From: Acidobacteriota bacterium
GTDB lineage: Bacteria; Acidobacteriota; Terriglobia; Terriglobales; Acidobacteriaceae
Reading direction: 5' to 3'
Length of the DNA: 39,723 nucleotides
NCBI GenBank assembly: GCA_021778845.1
Contig: JAJYBU010000034.1
Location: forward strand, 1 to 39,723
Below the pieces are notes generated by a model, which was not told the origin of the DNA, did no database searches, and worked only from the letters and a program-made list of their open reading frames with translations. This document shows, in pieces, positions 1 to 8,000 of this stretch (position 1 is the stretch's first letter; each line of letters starts with the position of its first letter). Both the position numbers and the translations under genes were made by a program.

Positions 1-694
1 CGCGCGTAATGTACGCAACATCCGCCTGCTCAATCACGCCTTCGAGCCTCTCCCCCTCGGAGAACCGAATCCCCTTCTCAACCAGTTCCTCGCGATCCCG
101 CTGCGGCAGCCGCAACTGCGCTGGCGAAATCAAATCGATCGTCACCCCCGGATACAGGCACAGCAGCGGCAGCAGTGAATGAATCGTCCTCCCATTCAGC
201 AGGTCCCCCACCAGCGCCACACGCAATCCACTCAGTCGCCCCAACTCCTTCTTGATCGTGTACATGTCCGCAAGCGCCTGCGTCGGATGCTCACCAATCC
301 CATCGCCCGCATTAATAATCGGCACCGGAGAGATCTTCGCCGCAGCCTCAGCCGCGCCAGCCTCATAGTGCCGCATCGCAATCGCATCCGCATAGCCGCT
401 CACCACGCGAATCGTATCGCTGATCGTCTCGCCCTTGGTCGCCGACGAGTTCGCGCGAGCATTCTCCGAAGTCAGCACGCCGCCGCCCAACTTCTGCATC
501 GCTGCTTCAAACGAAAACCGTGTACGCGTGCTGGGCTCGAAAAATAACGTCGCCAGAATCCGTCCACGCAACGGATCCGTCAGTGCGCGAAACACATCAT
601 CACGCTCCATTTGATGAGCCGACTCGAAGAGCCACAGCAGAAACTCCGGATCCTTGAACTGCCGTGCGCTGATTACATGCTTGAGCTTTTCCAT
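1..694 (-). CDS. pyrB: Aspartate carbamoyltransferase catalytic chain, 3' end outside window
   Basis: This gene makes carbamoyl-aspartate from carbamoyl phosphate and aspartate, the committed step of pyrimidine synthesis in the cytoplasm. Reading the minus strand from the ATG at 694 gives 231 codons open to the window edge. The carbamoyl-phosphate loop FEPSTRTRFSFEAAM lies near residues 52-66, and HPTQALADMYTI and a LVGDLLNGRTIHS segment (aspartate/second domain) follow, all typical of ATCase rather than ornithine carbamoyltransferase. The start is supported by GAGGGAG about 11 nt upstream; an in-frame GTG four codons earlier is possible but sits directly on that site. It is the last visible gene of the pyrDEFCB run, 16 nt after the pyrC stop. 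The missing C-terminus cannot be assessed. Confidence 0.95.
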   Translation of the reverse strand, partial: MEKLKHVISARQFKDPEFLLWLFESAHQMERDDVFRALTDPLRGRILATLFFEPSTRTRFSFEAAMQKLGGGVLTSENARANSSATKGETISDTIRVVSGYADAIAMRHYEAGAAEAAAKISPVPIINAGDGIGEHPTQALADMYTIKKELGRLSGLRVALVGDLLNGRTIHSLLPLLCLYPGVTIDLISPAQLRLPQRDREELVEKGIRFSEGERLEGVIEQADVAYITR

Positions 695-710
695 CGCGGC
701 GAACACTCCC

Positions 711-1952
711 TCAACTTGCTGGGTAAACCTTGCCTTGCAGCACGGTATAAGTCACGCGGCCGGGCATCGTATATCCCTCAAAGGGGGACCAGCCGCACTT
801 CGTCTTCATGTCTTCGCGCCGCACCACAAACGGCGCCTTCGGGTTGAGAATCGTAAGCGAACCAACATATCCCGGCTCGATCACTCCATATCCCTTTCCG
901 AAGCCCTGCGGGAGAAATTCATTTACAAATTTGCCCGGATGATATGCGCAGATCCGTGCAACATCCTGCGCAGAAAATTCGTGCTCCGCCATCAGCCACG
1001 TTGCAAACGCTCCATACGTGTCTAGATGCGGCACTCCGCTCACGCCCTGTAGCTTTTCTTCCAACGTATGCGGAGCGTGGTCTGTAGCCACATAATCCAC
1101 CAGCCCATTCCTAAGCGCCTCAATCAGTGCCAGCCTGTCCTCACGTCCGCGCAGCGGAGGATTCATCTGCAGCCACAGCCGATTCTCCTCCGTCAGCATC
1201 GTATCGTCGAAAAACAGATGATGCGGTGTAGCCTCTGCCGTCACCCGAACATCCCGCGCCTTCGCCGCTGCAATCTTCTCCAGGCCGCCCTTGGTCGAGT
1301 AGTGGCACAGCTTCCCCACCAACTCATATCGCTCAATCAAGTACAGCGCAAACTCCGTCGCCGCAATCTCGGCCTTCGCCGGCCTCCTCTGCTCGTGCGT
1401 CGCAGCCCCGTTACTCTCGCGCAGAATCGCCGGATCCTCGCAATGGAAGCTGATATTCTTCCCGCGATACTTCGCGATCACGCCCTCAAGCTGCTCCTGC
1501 GAGGCAAAAAACAAATCCCCCACCGAAGGCCCCATGAACGCCTTATACGGCACGTGCCTTTTGAGCGGACTTGTCTCCGGCCCAATCCCCGCATACAGTG
1601 TCACATGCACCGCCGACGCCGCCGTCAGCCTCTCCTTCGCCGCATACCGCGCATCATCCACCGGCGCCACAGGATTGTTCGGCATATCCGCCACCTGCGT
1701 CACCCCGCCATGGATCGACGCCGCCGAGATCGTCGCAAAATCCTCTTTATAGACCTGCGACTTGCTCACATCATCTCGTGCATGAATATGCACATCGCCA
1801 AATCCCGGAAAGATAATCTGTCCACCAAGATCAAGATCGCTCCTGCCCGTCGGCGGCCCCACATGCTCAATCAGCCCTGTCTCCATATTGATCTCGATCG
1901 CGCCCTCAAACTCGCGATCGTGATTCGCAATCCTACCCTCAAGACGCAGCAT
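711..1952 (-). CDS. pyrC: Dihydroorotase
   Basis: A cytoplasmic amidohydrolase, 413 aa, that cyclises carbamoyl-aspartate to dihydroorotate. Metal ligands are visible as HIH (residues 55-57), the carbamylated lysine in KAFMG (about K137), His170 in ISFHCED, and Asp291 in ATDHAPHT. The C-terminal KCGWSPFEGY stretch is also typical of the family. The classical HVHFR loop reads HIHARDD here, as in some divergent dihydroorotases. The frame stays open up to 2015, but I chose the ATG at 1952: it has GAGAGG 7 nt upstream and overlaps the pyrF stop by only 14 nt, giving a translationally coupled arrangement. The next gene, pyrB, starts 16 nt after its stop. Confidence 0.93.
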   Translation of the reverse strand: MLRLEGRIANHDREFEGAIEINMETGLIEHVGPPTGRSDLDLGGQIIFPGFGDVHIHARDDVSKSQVYKEDFATISAASIHGGVTQVADMPNNPVAPVDDARYAAKERLTAASAVHVTLYAGIGPETSPLKRHVPYKAFMGPSVGDLFFASQEQLEGVIAKYRGKNISFHCEDPAILRESNGAATHEQRRPAKAEIAATEFALYLIERYELVGKLCHYSTKGGLEKIAAAKARDVRVTAEATPHHLFFDDTMLTEENRLWLQMNPPLRGREDRLALIEALRNGLVDYVATDHAPHTLEEKLQGVSGVPHLDTYGAFATWLMAEHEFSAQDVARICAYHPGKFVNEFLPQGFGKGYGVIEPGYVGSLTILNPKAPFVVRREDMKTKCGWSPFEGYTMPGRVTYTVLQGKVYPAS

Positions 1953-2760
1953 CGACAGCCTCTCTCGCAGCATTAATCTCATCACGCAGACCACGCGCCG
2001 CAGCCGCAGGATCATCGCTGAAAATAATCCCCCGCGAACTGCTGATCAAAAGTCCCTTGCCGCGTGCATTCATCCCCACAGCAACGGCTGCCGCCACATC
2101 ACCACCCTGCGCGCCGACTCCCGGCACAAGAAAATCAATCTCCGGCGCAACCGCACGAATCCTCCGCATCTCATCCGGATACGTCGCGCCAACCACCAGC
2201 ATGCAGTTTCCCGCGGCGTTCCACTCCGTACTCACCCGCAGCGCCACCGTCTCCCACAACGGCCTGCCCTCACACTCCAGATCCTGAAACTCCCCCGCCC
2301 CCGGATTCGACGTCCGGCACAACACAATACTCACCTTGTCGCGCCTCTCCAAAAACGGTGCCAGCGCCTCTTTGCCGAGGTAAGGATGCAGCGTCACCGC
2401 ATCAAATCCCATTGCATCAAATATCGAAGCCGCATACCCGCGATTCGTATTGCCAATGTCCCCGCGCTTGGCATCACAGATCGTAAAAATATCCGGATGC
2501 TCCCCGCGCAGATACTCCATCGTCAGCTCAAGTTCCCGCAATCCCTGCGTCCCACGCGCCTCATAAAATGCCATATTGGGCTTGTACGAGGCCGCATACT
2601 CATGCGTCTGCTCAATGATCCACCGATTGAACGCAAACAGCGGCCACTCCGCTTCCCTGAATCGCACCGGAATACGGTCAAGCTCCGGATCCAGCCCCAC
2701 ACACAGCAGCGAACCCGCCGCCTCCGCCCGTCGATCGAACTTGTTGGTCGCAGTCGTCAT
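1939..2760 (-). CDS. pyrF: Orotidine 5'-phosphate decarboxylase, type 2
   Basis: Decarboxylates OMP to UMP, the last step of the pathway. The 273-aa length and the motif DAKRGDIGNTNRGYA (about residues 96-110, containing the catalytic Asp-Lys-Asp array) fit the longer type 2 PyrF family. KPNMAFYEARG near 60-70 and LVPGVGAQGGD near the C-terminus bind the phosphate and barrel ligands in this family. The ATG at 2760 lies 24 nt after the pyrE stop, and the 3' end overlaps the start of pyrC. Nothing looks broken. Confidence 0.95.
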   Translation of the reverse strand: MTTATNKFDRRAEAAGSLLCVGLDPELDRIPVRFREAEWPLFAFNRWIIEQTHEYAASYKPNMAFYEARGTQGLRELELTMEYLRGEHPDIFTICDAKRGDIGNTNRGYAASIFDAMGFDAVTLHPYLGKEALAPFLERRDKVSIVLCRTSNPGAGEFQDLECEGRPLWETVALRVSTEWNAAGNCMLVVGATYPDEMRRIRAVAPEIDFLVPGVGAQGGDVAAAVAVGMNARGKGLLISSSRGIIFSDDPAAAARGLRDEINAAREAVDAAS

Positions 2761-2784
2761 CGTCCTCTATTCAAATCCATGCCG

Positions 2785-3456
2785 TTAAAACCCATGCCGT
2801 GCAGCCCAGGAGCGCGGCTCCCTCAGCCAATCGAGCACCACCGCCGCCGCCGCCTCATCAATCATCCCGCGCTCCAGCGCACAATCCAGCACCACTGGAA
2901 ACGTAGTTGTTGCATGCAGCCGCACACCGGCCTTCGCAAACAACTCCACGGCCTCCGGAAAGTCGTAGCTGATGATAGCCAGACAATCGCTCACCACAGC
3001 TCCCTCATCGCGCAGCGCCTCAATCGCAGCAATGCTGCTGCCACCGGTCGTCACCAAATCCTCCACCAGTACCACCCGCTTGCCCGTCACGTCGCCGCCC
3101 TCGACGCGCTTCTTCGTGCCATGCTCTTTCAGCTCTTTCCGTATGAACACCGACGGAGTACGCATCGAAAATCCCAATGCAGCACTATGCGGAATTCCTG
3201 CCGCTTCCACGCCGCCAACCACATCCACTGCGATTCCGCGCTCCGCAATCAATCCCTCAAACCCGCGAATCACCTTCGCCCACTGCTCCGGCCAGAATGG
3301 AAACCGCCGATTGTCGCAGTACACCGGCGACTGAATCCCCGACTTGAACGTAATCGGTGCCGCTGGCCGAAAGCCCACACCCTCAATCGCGATCAGCGCC
3401 TCTGCAATCTCGCGGCTCCTGCTCTCATAGCTTGTACGCAACATCTCATAGCTCAT
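2785..3456 (-). CDS. pyrE: Orotate phosphoribosyltransferase
   Basis: Transfers phosphoribose from PRPP to orotate, giving OMP for PyrF. The PRPP-binding motif VVLVEDLVTTGGSS is at about residues 128-141, and the upstream GGVEAAGIPHSAALG segment and the RKELKEHGTKKRVEG flexible loop are typical of the family. Length (223 aa) is normal. The gene starts inside the pyrD coding end (11-nt overlap). ATG codons at 3456 and 3444 are both in frame and only the first four residues depend on the choice. Position third-to-last in the operon supports co-translation with pyrD and pyrF. Confidence 0.93.
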   Translation of the reverse strand: MSYEMLRTSYESRSREIAEALIAIEGVGFRPAAPITFKSGIQSPVYCDNRRFPFWPEQWAKVIRGFEGLIAERGIAVDVVGGVEAAGIPHSAALGFSMRTPSVFIRKELKEHGTKKRVEGGDVTGKRVVLVEDLVTTGGSSIAAIEALRDEGAVVSDCLAIISYDFPEAVELFAKAGVRLHATTTFPVVLDCALERGMIDEAAAAVVLDWLREPRSWAARHGF

Positions 3457-4513
3457 GCGCTTGCCCCTTGATCTCCTGCGCCAGCATCGGATTCCACATC
3501 GCCGCCGTCGCCGACATCACCGCATCCGCGCCAGCCCTGCGATACTCATCGAACGCCGCCGCATCGCCAGCTCCGCCCACGCCCACAATCGCAAACTTCA
3601 TCCCCAACTCACCCCGCAGCCGCGCCAGCCGCGACGTCATCGCCACGCCGGCCCACTTCACCGCACTCCCGCACACCCCACTCCGCAACCGCCCCGCACC
3701 CGGCAGCGCCTGCTTCCCGTGCTCGTCCAGAATCTCCGCCGAGATCGTGTTGATCGCGGAGATTCCATCAACTGTCTTTCCCACCTCGCGAAGAAAATCC
3801 TCCAGCCGGCTCTCATCCTTGTAGTACGCCATCTTGATCACCAGAGGAACACTGCCAATCTCATCCTTGATCGCCTCCACCACCTGCCGCGACCGATGAA
3901 TATCGAAGCACAGAAGATTCGCCGTCCCCTCATTCGGGCAGCTCAGATTCACCTCGATAATCTTGACTCCAGTCTCTTTCACCAGCCTCGCACCCAGCAC
4001 AAAGTCTGCAATATAATCCGCCACACTCCCATTCTCCGGCAGCGTTCCCTGAAAGCTTCCCACCACCACCTGACCTGGCCGGGCATACGCAACAACCTCG
4101 GCCATATCCCGCTGCCAGACTTCAGGATCGAACGACGGCACGCCAAACGAATTCGTAATCGAAAGCGGTTCACTGTAATTCTGGTTCGCAACCAGCGTGC
4201 GGTCCGGCGCAAGATCGCCCTCCACCTTCACCGCCAGCACATTCGGCCACGGATGGCACTCATACCGATGCGTCCGCACCGTCTTGTACACCGGAATATC
4301 GAACCCCATATCCAGCGCAGCCTTCACATACTTCCCATTGATCAGCGGACCCGCAGGAATCCCGAACGGGGCAAATACCGGATACCCGAGAAACTGATGT
4401 TTCGGTTCAATTGTTTGGGAAGCAGGAGAGGTGTCGGCGAAGAGGCCAAACGGGCCGTGCTCAAAGTTGTCCAGATAGGACTTTGCCGGGTCGTAAAACG
4501 GCTCCAAGGGCAT
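3446..4513 (-). CDS. pyrD: Dihydroorotate dehydrogenase family flavoprotein
   Basis: A 355-aa FMN TIM-barrel enzyme that oxidises dihydroorotate to orotate. Seen in the sequence are the substrate-site SITNSFGVPS (about 117-126), NLSCPNEG (188-195), a KMAYYKDE lysine strand, and the glycine-rich phosphate loop IVGVGGAGDAAAFDEYRRAGADAV towards the C-terminus. The N-terminal 40 residues differ from textbook class 1 and class 2 enzymes, so the electron acceptor cannot be named. I chose the ATG at 4513 because AGGTGG lies 8 nt upstream; the GTG at 4525 has no such site. It heads the pyr operon, 46 nt after the response-regulator stop. Confidence 0.88.
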   Translation of the reverse strand: MPLEPFYDPAKSYLDNFEHGPFGLFADTSPASQTIEPKHQFLGYPVFAPFGIPAGPLINGKYVKAALDMGFDIPVYKTVRTHRYECHPWPNVLAVKVEGDLAPDRTLVANQNYSEPLSITNSFGVPSFDPEVWQRDMAEVVAYARPGQVVVGSFQGTLPENGSVADYIADFVLGARLVKETGVKIIEVNLSCPNEGTANLLCFDIHRSRQVVEAIKDEIGSVPLVIKMAYYKDESRLEDFLREVGKTVDGISAINTISAEILDEHGKQALPGAGRLRSGVCGSAVKWAGVAMTSRLARLRGELGMKFAIVGVGGAGDAAAFDEYRRAGADAVMSATAAMWNPMLAQEIKGQAHEL

Positions 4514-4534
4514 GCGCCAGACCACCTATGTCTC

Positions 4535-4540
4535 TAAGTA
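4535..4540 (-). promoter_or_regulatory. Possible -10 box for the pyr operon
   Basis: The short gap between the response regulator and pyrD contains TATACT on the minus strand, about 22 nt before the pyrD ATG. No convincing -35 hexamer sits 16-18 nt upstream. The gap is so short that read-through from the two-component genes is equally possible. Confidence 0.3.
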
Positions 4541-4559
4541 TAACCCACTGTTTTCCGAA

Positions 4560-5237
4560 TCACCTCGGCTCAATCTGCGCCTCGATCGCATACCGCACGA
4601 GCTGCGACCGGCTGCGCACTCCGGCCCACTCAAACAGCTTCTGCAGCACCGCTTTTACAGCGCTCTCGGTCATCTCCAACTCCGCCCCGATCTCTTTGTT
4701 GCTCTGTCCCTCCAGCACCCCGCGCAGCACCCTTGCCTCGCGCGCGCTCAACTTCCCACCACCCTGCCGTTCCGGTGGCGCCACCATCTCACCCGACACC
4801 AGCATCGCCACCGACGCCCGTGACGAGATCCATCGCTCACCCTGCGCCGTCCGCTGGATTGCCAGCATCAACTCCACTGTCGGCTCCGTCTTCAAAAATA
4901 TTCCCGCATTCAACTCCTTCACGGCCCGCACCAGTTCCACCGTCCCCATACCCGCCGTCACCATCAGCACCCGCGCCTCTGGCTGCAATACACGCAGCCG
5001 CCGCACCAGCTCCAGCCCATCGATGTTTCCAGGCCCCTGCAACTCATAGTCGATCAGCGCCGCATCAAACGTCAGGCCCTCCTGCAACGCGGCCAGTGCG
5101 TCCTCTGTCGTCGCAAAGTCTCCGCTGATCTCCACCCCCGGCTCACTCTCCAGCAACCGCCGAAGGCTCTCCCTGAACAGCGTGTGGTCATCCACCAGCA
5201 GCAGCCGGATTACCGCCTGATTACCCTTCGCCCTCAT
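4560..5237 (-). CDS. NarL/FixJ-type response regulator
   Basis: A 225-aa two-component output protein. The receiver domain (about 10-125) has the acidic pair D16-D17, phospho-acceptor D63 in LIDYEL, T94 and K116. A LuxR-type helix-turn-helix follows at about 158-222 (LSAREARVLRGVLEGQSNKE, then MTESAVKAVLQKLFEWAG). It starts within the last codon of the upstream histidine kinase (ATGA overlap), so the two are a cognate pair. Likely targets are nearby: the tandem repeat at 6681-6713 in front of its own kinase and the divergent efflux operon, although binding is only inferred. Confidence 0.9.
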   Translation of the reverse strand: MRAKGNQAVIRLLLVDDHTLFRESLRRLLESEPGVEISGDFATTEDALAALQEGLTFDAALIDYELQGPGNIDGLELVRRLRVLQPEARVLMVTAGMGTVELVRAVKELNAGIFLKTEPTVELMLAIQRTAQGERWISSRASVAMLVSGEMVAPPERQGGGKLSAREARVLRGVLEGQSNKEIGAELEMTESAVKAVLQKLFEWAGVRSRSQLVRYAIEAQIEPR

Positions 5238-6649
5238 GCCTCTCCCTCGACCGAAATCATCTCCACGATGAACGTAGCACCGCTTGCGCCTGATTCATGC
5301 GCGAGATCTCCATGAAAGCTCAGCATCATCGCCCGTGACAGATATAGTCCCAGTCCCGAACTCGAAGATCCTCCTGCGAACGGCCGGAACAAACTCGCCG
5401 GATCGCTCACTCCCGGCCCATTATCGGAGACCTTTACCTGCACCCGCCCAGCCACCTCCACTGCATCCATCGTCAGCCTCGGCTCTTCCACTGCGACCAG
5501 CGCCTTCTCCGCATTGCGCACCAGGTTGAGAAACACCTGCAGCAGACTCTGCTGATCCGCCCAGACCTCGGGCAGTTTTGGCTCCACGTGCCACTCCAGC
5601 GCAATCCCCTTCTCGCGTAGCGAAGGCATCAAAATAATCCGCAACTCCCTCAAAAACGATTCGAGCTTCAACTTCGTCGGTTGCCGTCGTGTCAGCGAAA
5701 GTTCCAGTGACGCCATCCGTTCCAGCGCCGTCACCAACTGCTGCAACGCCTCAAAGTCTTCCGAAGGCTCTACCGGAGCAAACGTCCCTCGCAGGTTCTG
5801 CTGCACCACCGCAATCGCAGCACAAATATTTCGAATCTCATGAAACAGCGCGCCCACCGCCAGTCGCGAGCCCACCAGCACCTGCTCAAGATTCGCCTCC
5901 TCGCGGTCTCGTACCTCCGTCGACGCGTCAATGATCATCGCCGTCAGCCGTCCACCGCGCGACGTGCTATACGATGACACCCACACATCCGCCAGAAATG
6001 GCTCCTGCGTCACGCGCAACCCCTGGCACTGCAGCATCGTCTTCAAATGCTCCCATCCCTGCCGCTGAATCTGCACCCGCGCCAGAGACGGCACGAACAC
6101 CTGCAAGGATGAGCCCTCCAGTCGCGCTCCTCCGCCCGGCGCATCACCAGCAAACATGCGCTCCGCAGCGTCATTGGCCTGCAGAATCGTTCCCGTCCCG
6201 TCGGAAGTAACAATCGCAATCGAAGAGTTGGCCACTACCAGCCGCAACTGTTCTTCGGCCCCCCGGCGGGCTTCAATCTCAGCCTCCAACGCTTCAAGGT
6301 GTAGATGCTCCGTAGTGCGGCGCGTCAACACCTCCGACACATACAGACCCGCTGCCGTGTACGCGAAGAAGTAAAGCGCATCGCGTGCAATCCCCTCTCG
6401 CAGTGTCCACGGATAGCCATTCGCGAACTCCACCACTACCGTACACAGCGCACCCAGCAGCGGAATCTGCCAGCGCAGCAGCGCCGTGCTCATCAGCACC
6501 ACCGGCGCCAGGTACAGCAGCGCCAGCGGAATCGCCTCGCTCAGCCGATGGTCAACATATCCTATGAGCGCAATGCCCGCCACGCCCGTCACAAGCCGGA
6601 ACGTCTTGCTCGTCATCACGGTGGCTGCGCGTCTCATCGTTGTCTTCAT
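5234..6649 (-). CDS. Membrane-bound sensor histidine kinase with PAS domain
   Basis: A 471-aa sensor kinase. Three to four hydrophobic helices lie at about residues 17-108, with a YVDHRLSEAIPLALLYLAPV segment like other four-helix sensor regions. A short coiled linker (112-135) leads to a PAS-like domain (about 135-245). The dimerisation/phospho-acceptor helix has H270 in GALFHEIRN. The ATPase domain shows an N box (NLVRNAEKAL), DNGPG and GLGLYLSRAM. The ATG at 6649 has AGAGGTGA about 11 nt upstream; the earlier in-frame ATG at 6679 lacks a spaced site. The signal sensed is unknown. The head-to-head neighbour is a metal-type RND efflux operon, which suggests envelope or metal stress, but that is inference. 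Confidence 0.88.
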   Translation of the reverse strand: MKTTMRRAATVMTSKTFRLVTGVAGIALIGYVDHRLSEAIPLALLYLAPVVLMSTALLRWQIPLLGALCTVVVEFANGYPWTLREGIARDALYFFAYTAAGLYVSEVLTRRTTEHLHLEALEAEIEARRGAEEQLRLVVANSSIAIVTSDGTGTILQANDAAERMFAGDAPGGGARLEGSSLQVFVPSLARVQIQRQGWEHLKTMLQCQGLRVTQEPFLADVWVSSYSTSRGGRLTAMIIDASTEVRDREEANLEQVLVGSRLAVGALFHEIRNICAAIAVVQQNLRGTFAPVEPSEDFEALQQLVTALERMASLELSLTRRQPTKLKLESFLRELRIILMPSLREKGIALEWHVEPKLPEVWADQQSLLQVFLNLVRNAEKALVAVEEPRLTMDAVEVAGRVQVKVSDNGPGVSDPASLFRPFAGGSSSSGLGLYLSRAMMLSFHGDLAHESGASGATFIVEMISVEGEA

Positions 6650-6680
6650 TATTGGTAAATTCACCTCTGACCAGCGCATC

Positions 6681-6713
6681 CTATCGAAAGATAACAGTGG
6701 CTATCGGAAGATA
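6681..6713. promoter_or_regulatory. Tandem palindromic repeat, candidate regulator binding site
   Basis: Two copies of CTATCGnAAGATA (6681-6693 and 6701-6713) differ at one base and are spaced exactly 20 bp start to start. Each contains the palindrome TATC-n4-GATA. They lie between the divergently transcribed histidine kinase and the efflux adaptor, 32-64 nt upstream of the kinase start. Same-face spacing of two helical turns fits cooperative binding of a dimeric regulator such as the neighbouring NarL-type protein. Confidence 0.55.
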
Positions 6714-6806
6714 CACCTCACGCCGGACGAACCACATTCCTTCTGCGATACCCTTTAACCTAACTGTTTCCTGCCGAATGGAACGCCGCAGCATCCCCCG
6801 AAATCT

Positions 6807-8000
6807 ATGAACATGACGCTGAAAAAGCAAGATCAAGACAGCCCGAGCCAGAGTTCTACCCGTCTGCGCCGCATCGCTGCACCGGCGCTTCTTTTCGCCT
6901 TCGCCCTCAGTGGTTGCAAGCACGACGCGTCCCCGGCCTCCGCCGGCGCACCGCCCGCCTCAGTGCAGATCGAGGAGATCGCAGGATCGAACCTCGTCCA
7001 CGTGGACGGCGCTGGACGCTTTTCGCTCGTGCAAACAACTTCGCGTGAGATCCGCAGCACGCTTCAGGTCACCGGCTCGGTCAACCCCGATGTCTCCCGA
7101 GAGATCCCCGTCCTCTCCCTCGCCAACGGCCGCGTCATCGCCCTCCACGTCGGTCTCGGCGACTACGTCCACAAAGGCCAGCTCGTCATGGAGGTCCAAA
7201 GCCCCGACGTCTCCACCGCCTTCGATGCCTATCTCAAAGCCGTCAACGACGAGCACCTCACCGCCGTCACCCTCGACCGCGACAAGCTCCTCTTCGCCAA
7301 AGGCGCCATCCCAAAGACCCAGCTCGAAGCAGCGCAGGATGCCGAGGACGACGCCAAAGCCGATCTCATCGCTGCCGATCAACAACTCACCATCCTCGGC
7401 GTCGACAAAAATCATCCCACCGAAACCGTCAAGATCTACGCTCCTGCAAGCGGCGTCATCATCGCTCAAAACGTTACAGCAGCCGGAGCAGCGGGCATCA
7501 CCTACGCAGGCTCCACCGGCTCCCTCACCATCGCCGACCTCTCCCACGTCTGGATCATCTGCGACGTCTACGAGAATGATCTCGCCGGCATCCATCTCGG
7601 CCAGCACGCCGACATCCAGCTCAACGCCTTCCCCGGCAAGGTCTTTTCCGGAGCCATCAGCGACATCGGCGCTCAGCTCGACCCCAATCTCCGCACCGCG
7701 AAGGTAAGAATTCAGGTCGCCAACCCCGACCATCTCCTCCGCATCGGCATGTTCGCCACCGGAACCCTCGAGGGCTCGCACCCCGTGCAGCAGACCGTCG
7801 TCCCCGCCGACGCGGTGCTCCAACTCCACGACCGCACCTACGTCTTCGAGCCTGCCGGCGATGGCACCTTCAAGCGCGTCCTCGTCAAGACCGGCGTCAC
7901 CCTTCCCGGCAACCTCCTCGAAGTCCTCGCCGGGCTCAACGTCGGTCAGCAAGTGGTCGGCAACGCCCTCGACCTCGAGAACACCGTGGAGCAGCAATGA
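6807..8000 (+). CDS. RND efflux periplasmic adaptor lipoprotein (CusB/CzcB-like)
   Basis: A 397-aa membrane-fusion protein linking the inner-membrane pump to the outer-membrane channel. The N-terminus is a lipoprotein signal with lipobox LSGC (Cys37). A barrel-sandwich/biotinyl-like half (GRVIALHVGLGDYVHKGQL, about 108-128), a helical hairpin (about 140-200) and beta-barrel segments (HVWIICDVYENDLAGIHLGQ) follow in the order usual for the heavy-metal HlyD_D23-type adaptors. No obvious Met-rich or His-rich extra domain is present. Its stop overlaps the pump start by 4 nt. The ATG at 6807 lacks a strong Shine-Dalgarno; a second ATG two codons later is an alternative. Confidence 0.88.
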   Translation: MNMTLKKQDQDSPSQSSTRLRRIAAPALLFAFALSGCKHDASPASAGAPPASVQIEEIAGSNLVHVDGAGRFSLVQTTSREIRSTLQVTGSVNPDVSREIPVLSLANGRVIALHVGLGDYVHKGQLVMEVQSPDVSTAFDAYLKAVNDEHLTAVTLDRDKLLFAKGAIPKTQLEAAQDAEDDAKADLIAADQQLTILGVDKNHPTETVKIYAPASGVIIAQNVTAAGAAGITYAGSTGSLTIADLSHVWIICDVYENDLAGIHLGQHADIQLNAFPGKVFSGAISDIGAQLDPNLRTAKVRIQVANPDHLLRIGMFATGTLEGSHPVQQTVVPADAVLQLHDRTYVFEPAGDGTFKRVLVKTGVTLPGNLLEVLAGLNVGQQVVGNALDLENTVEQQ

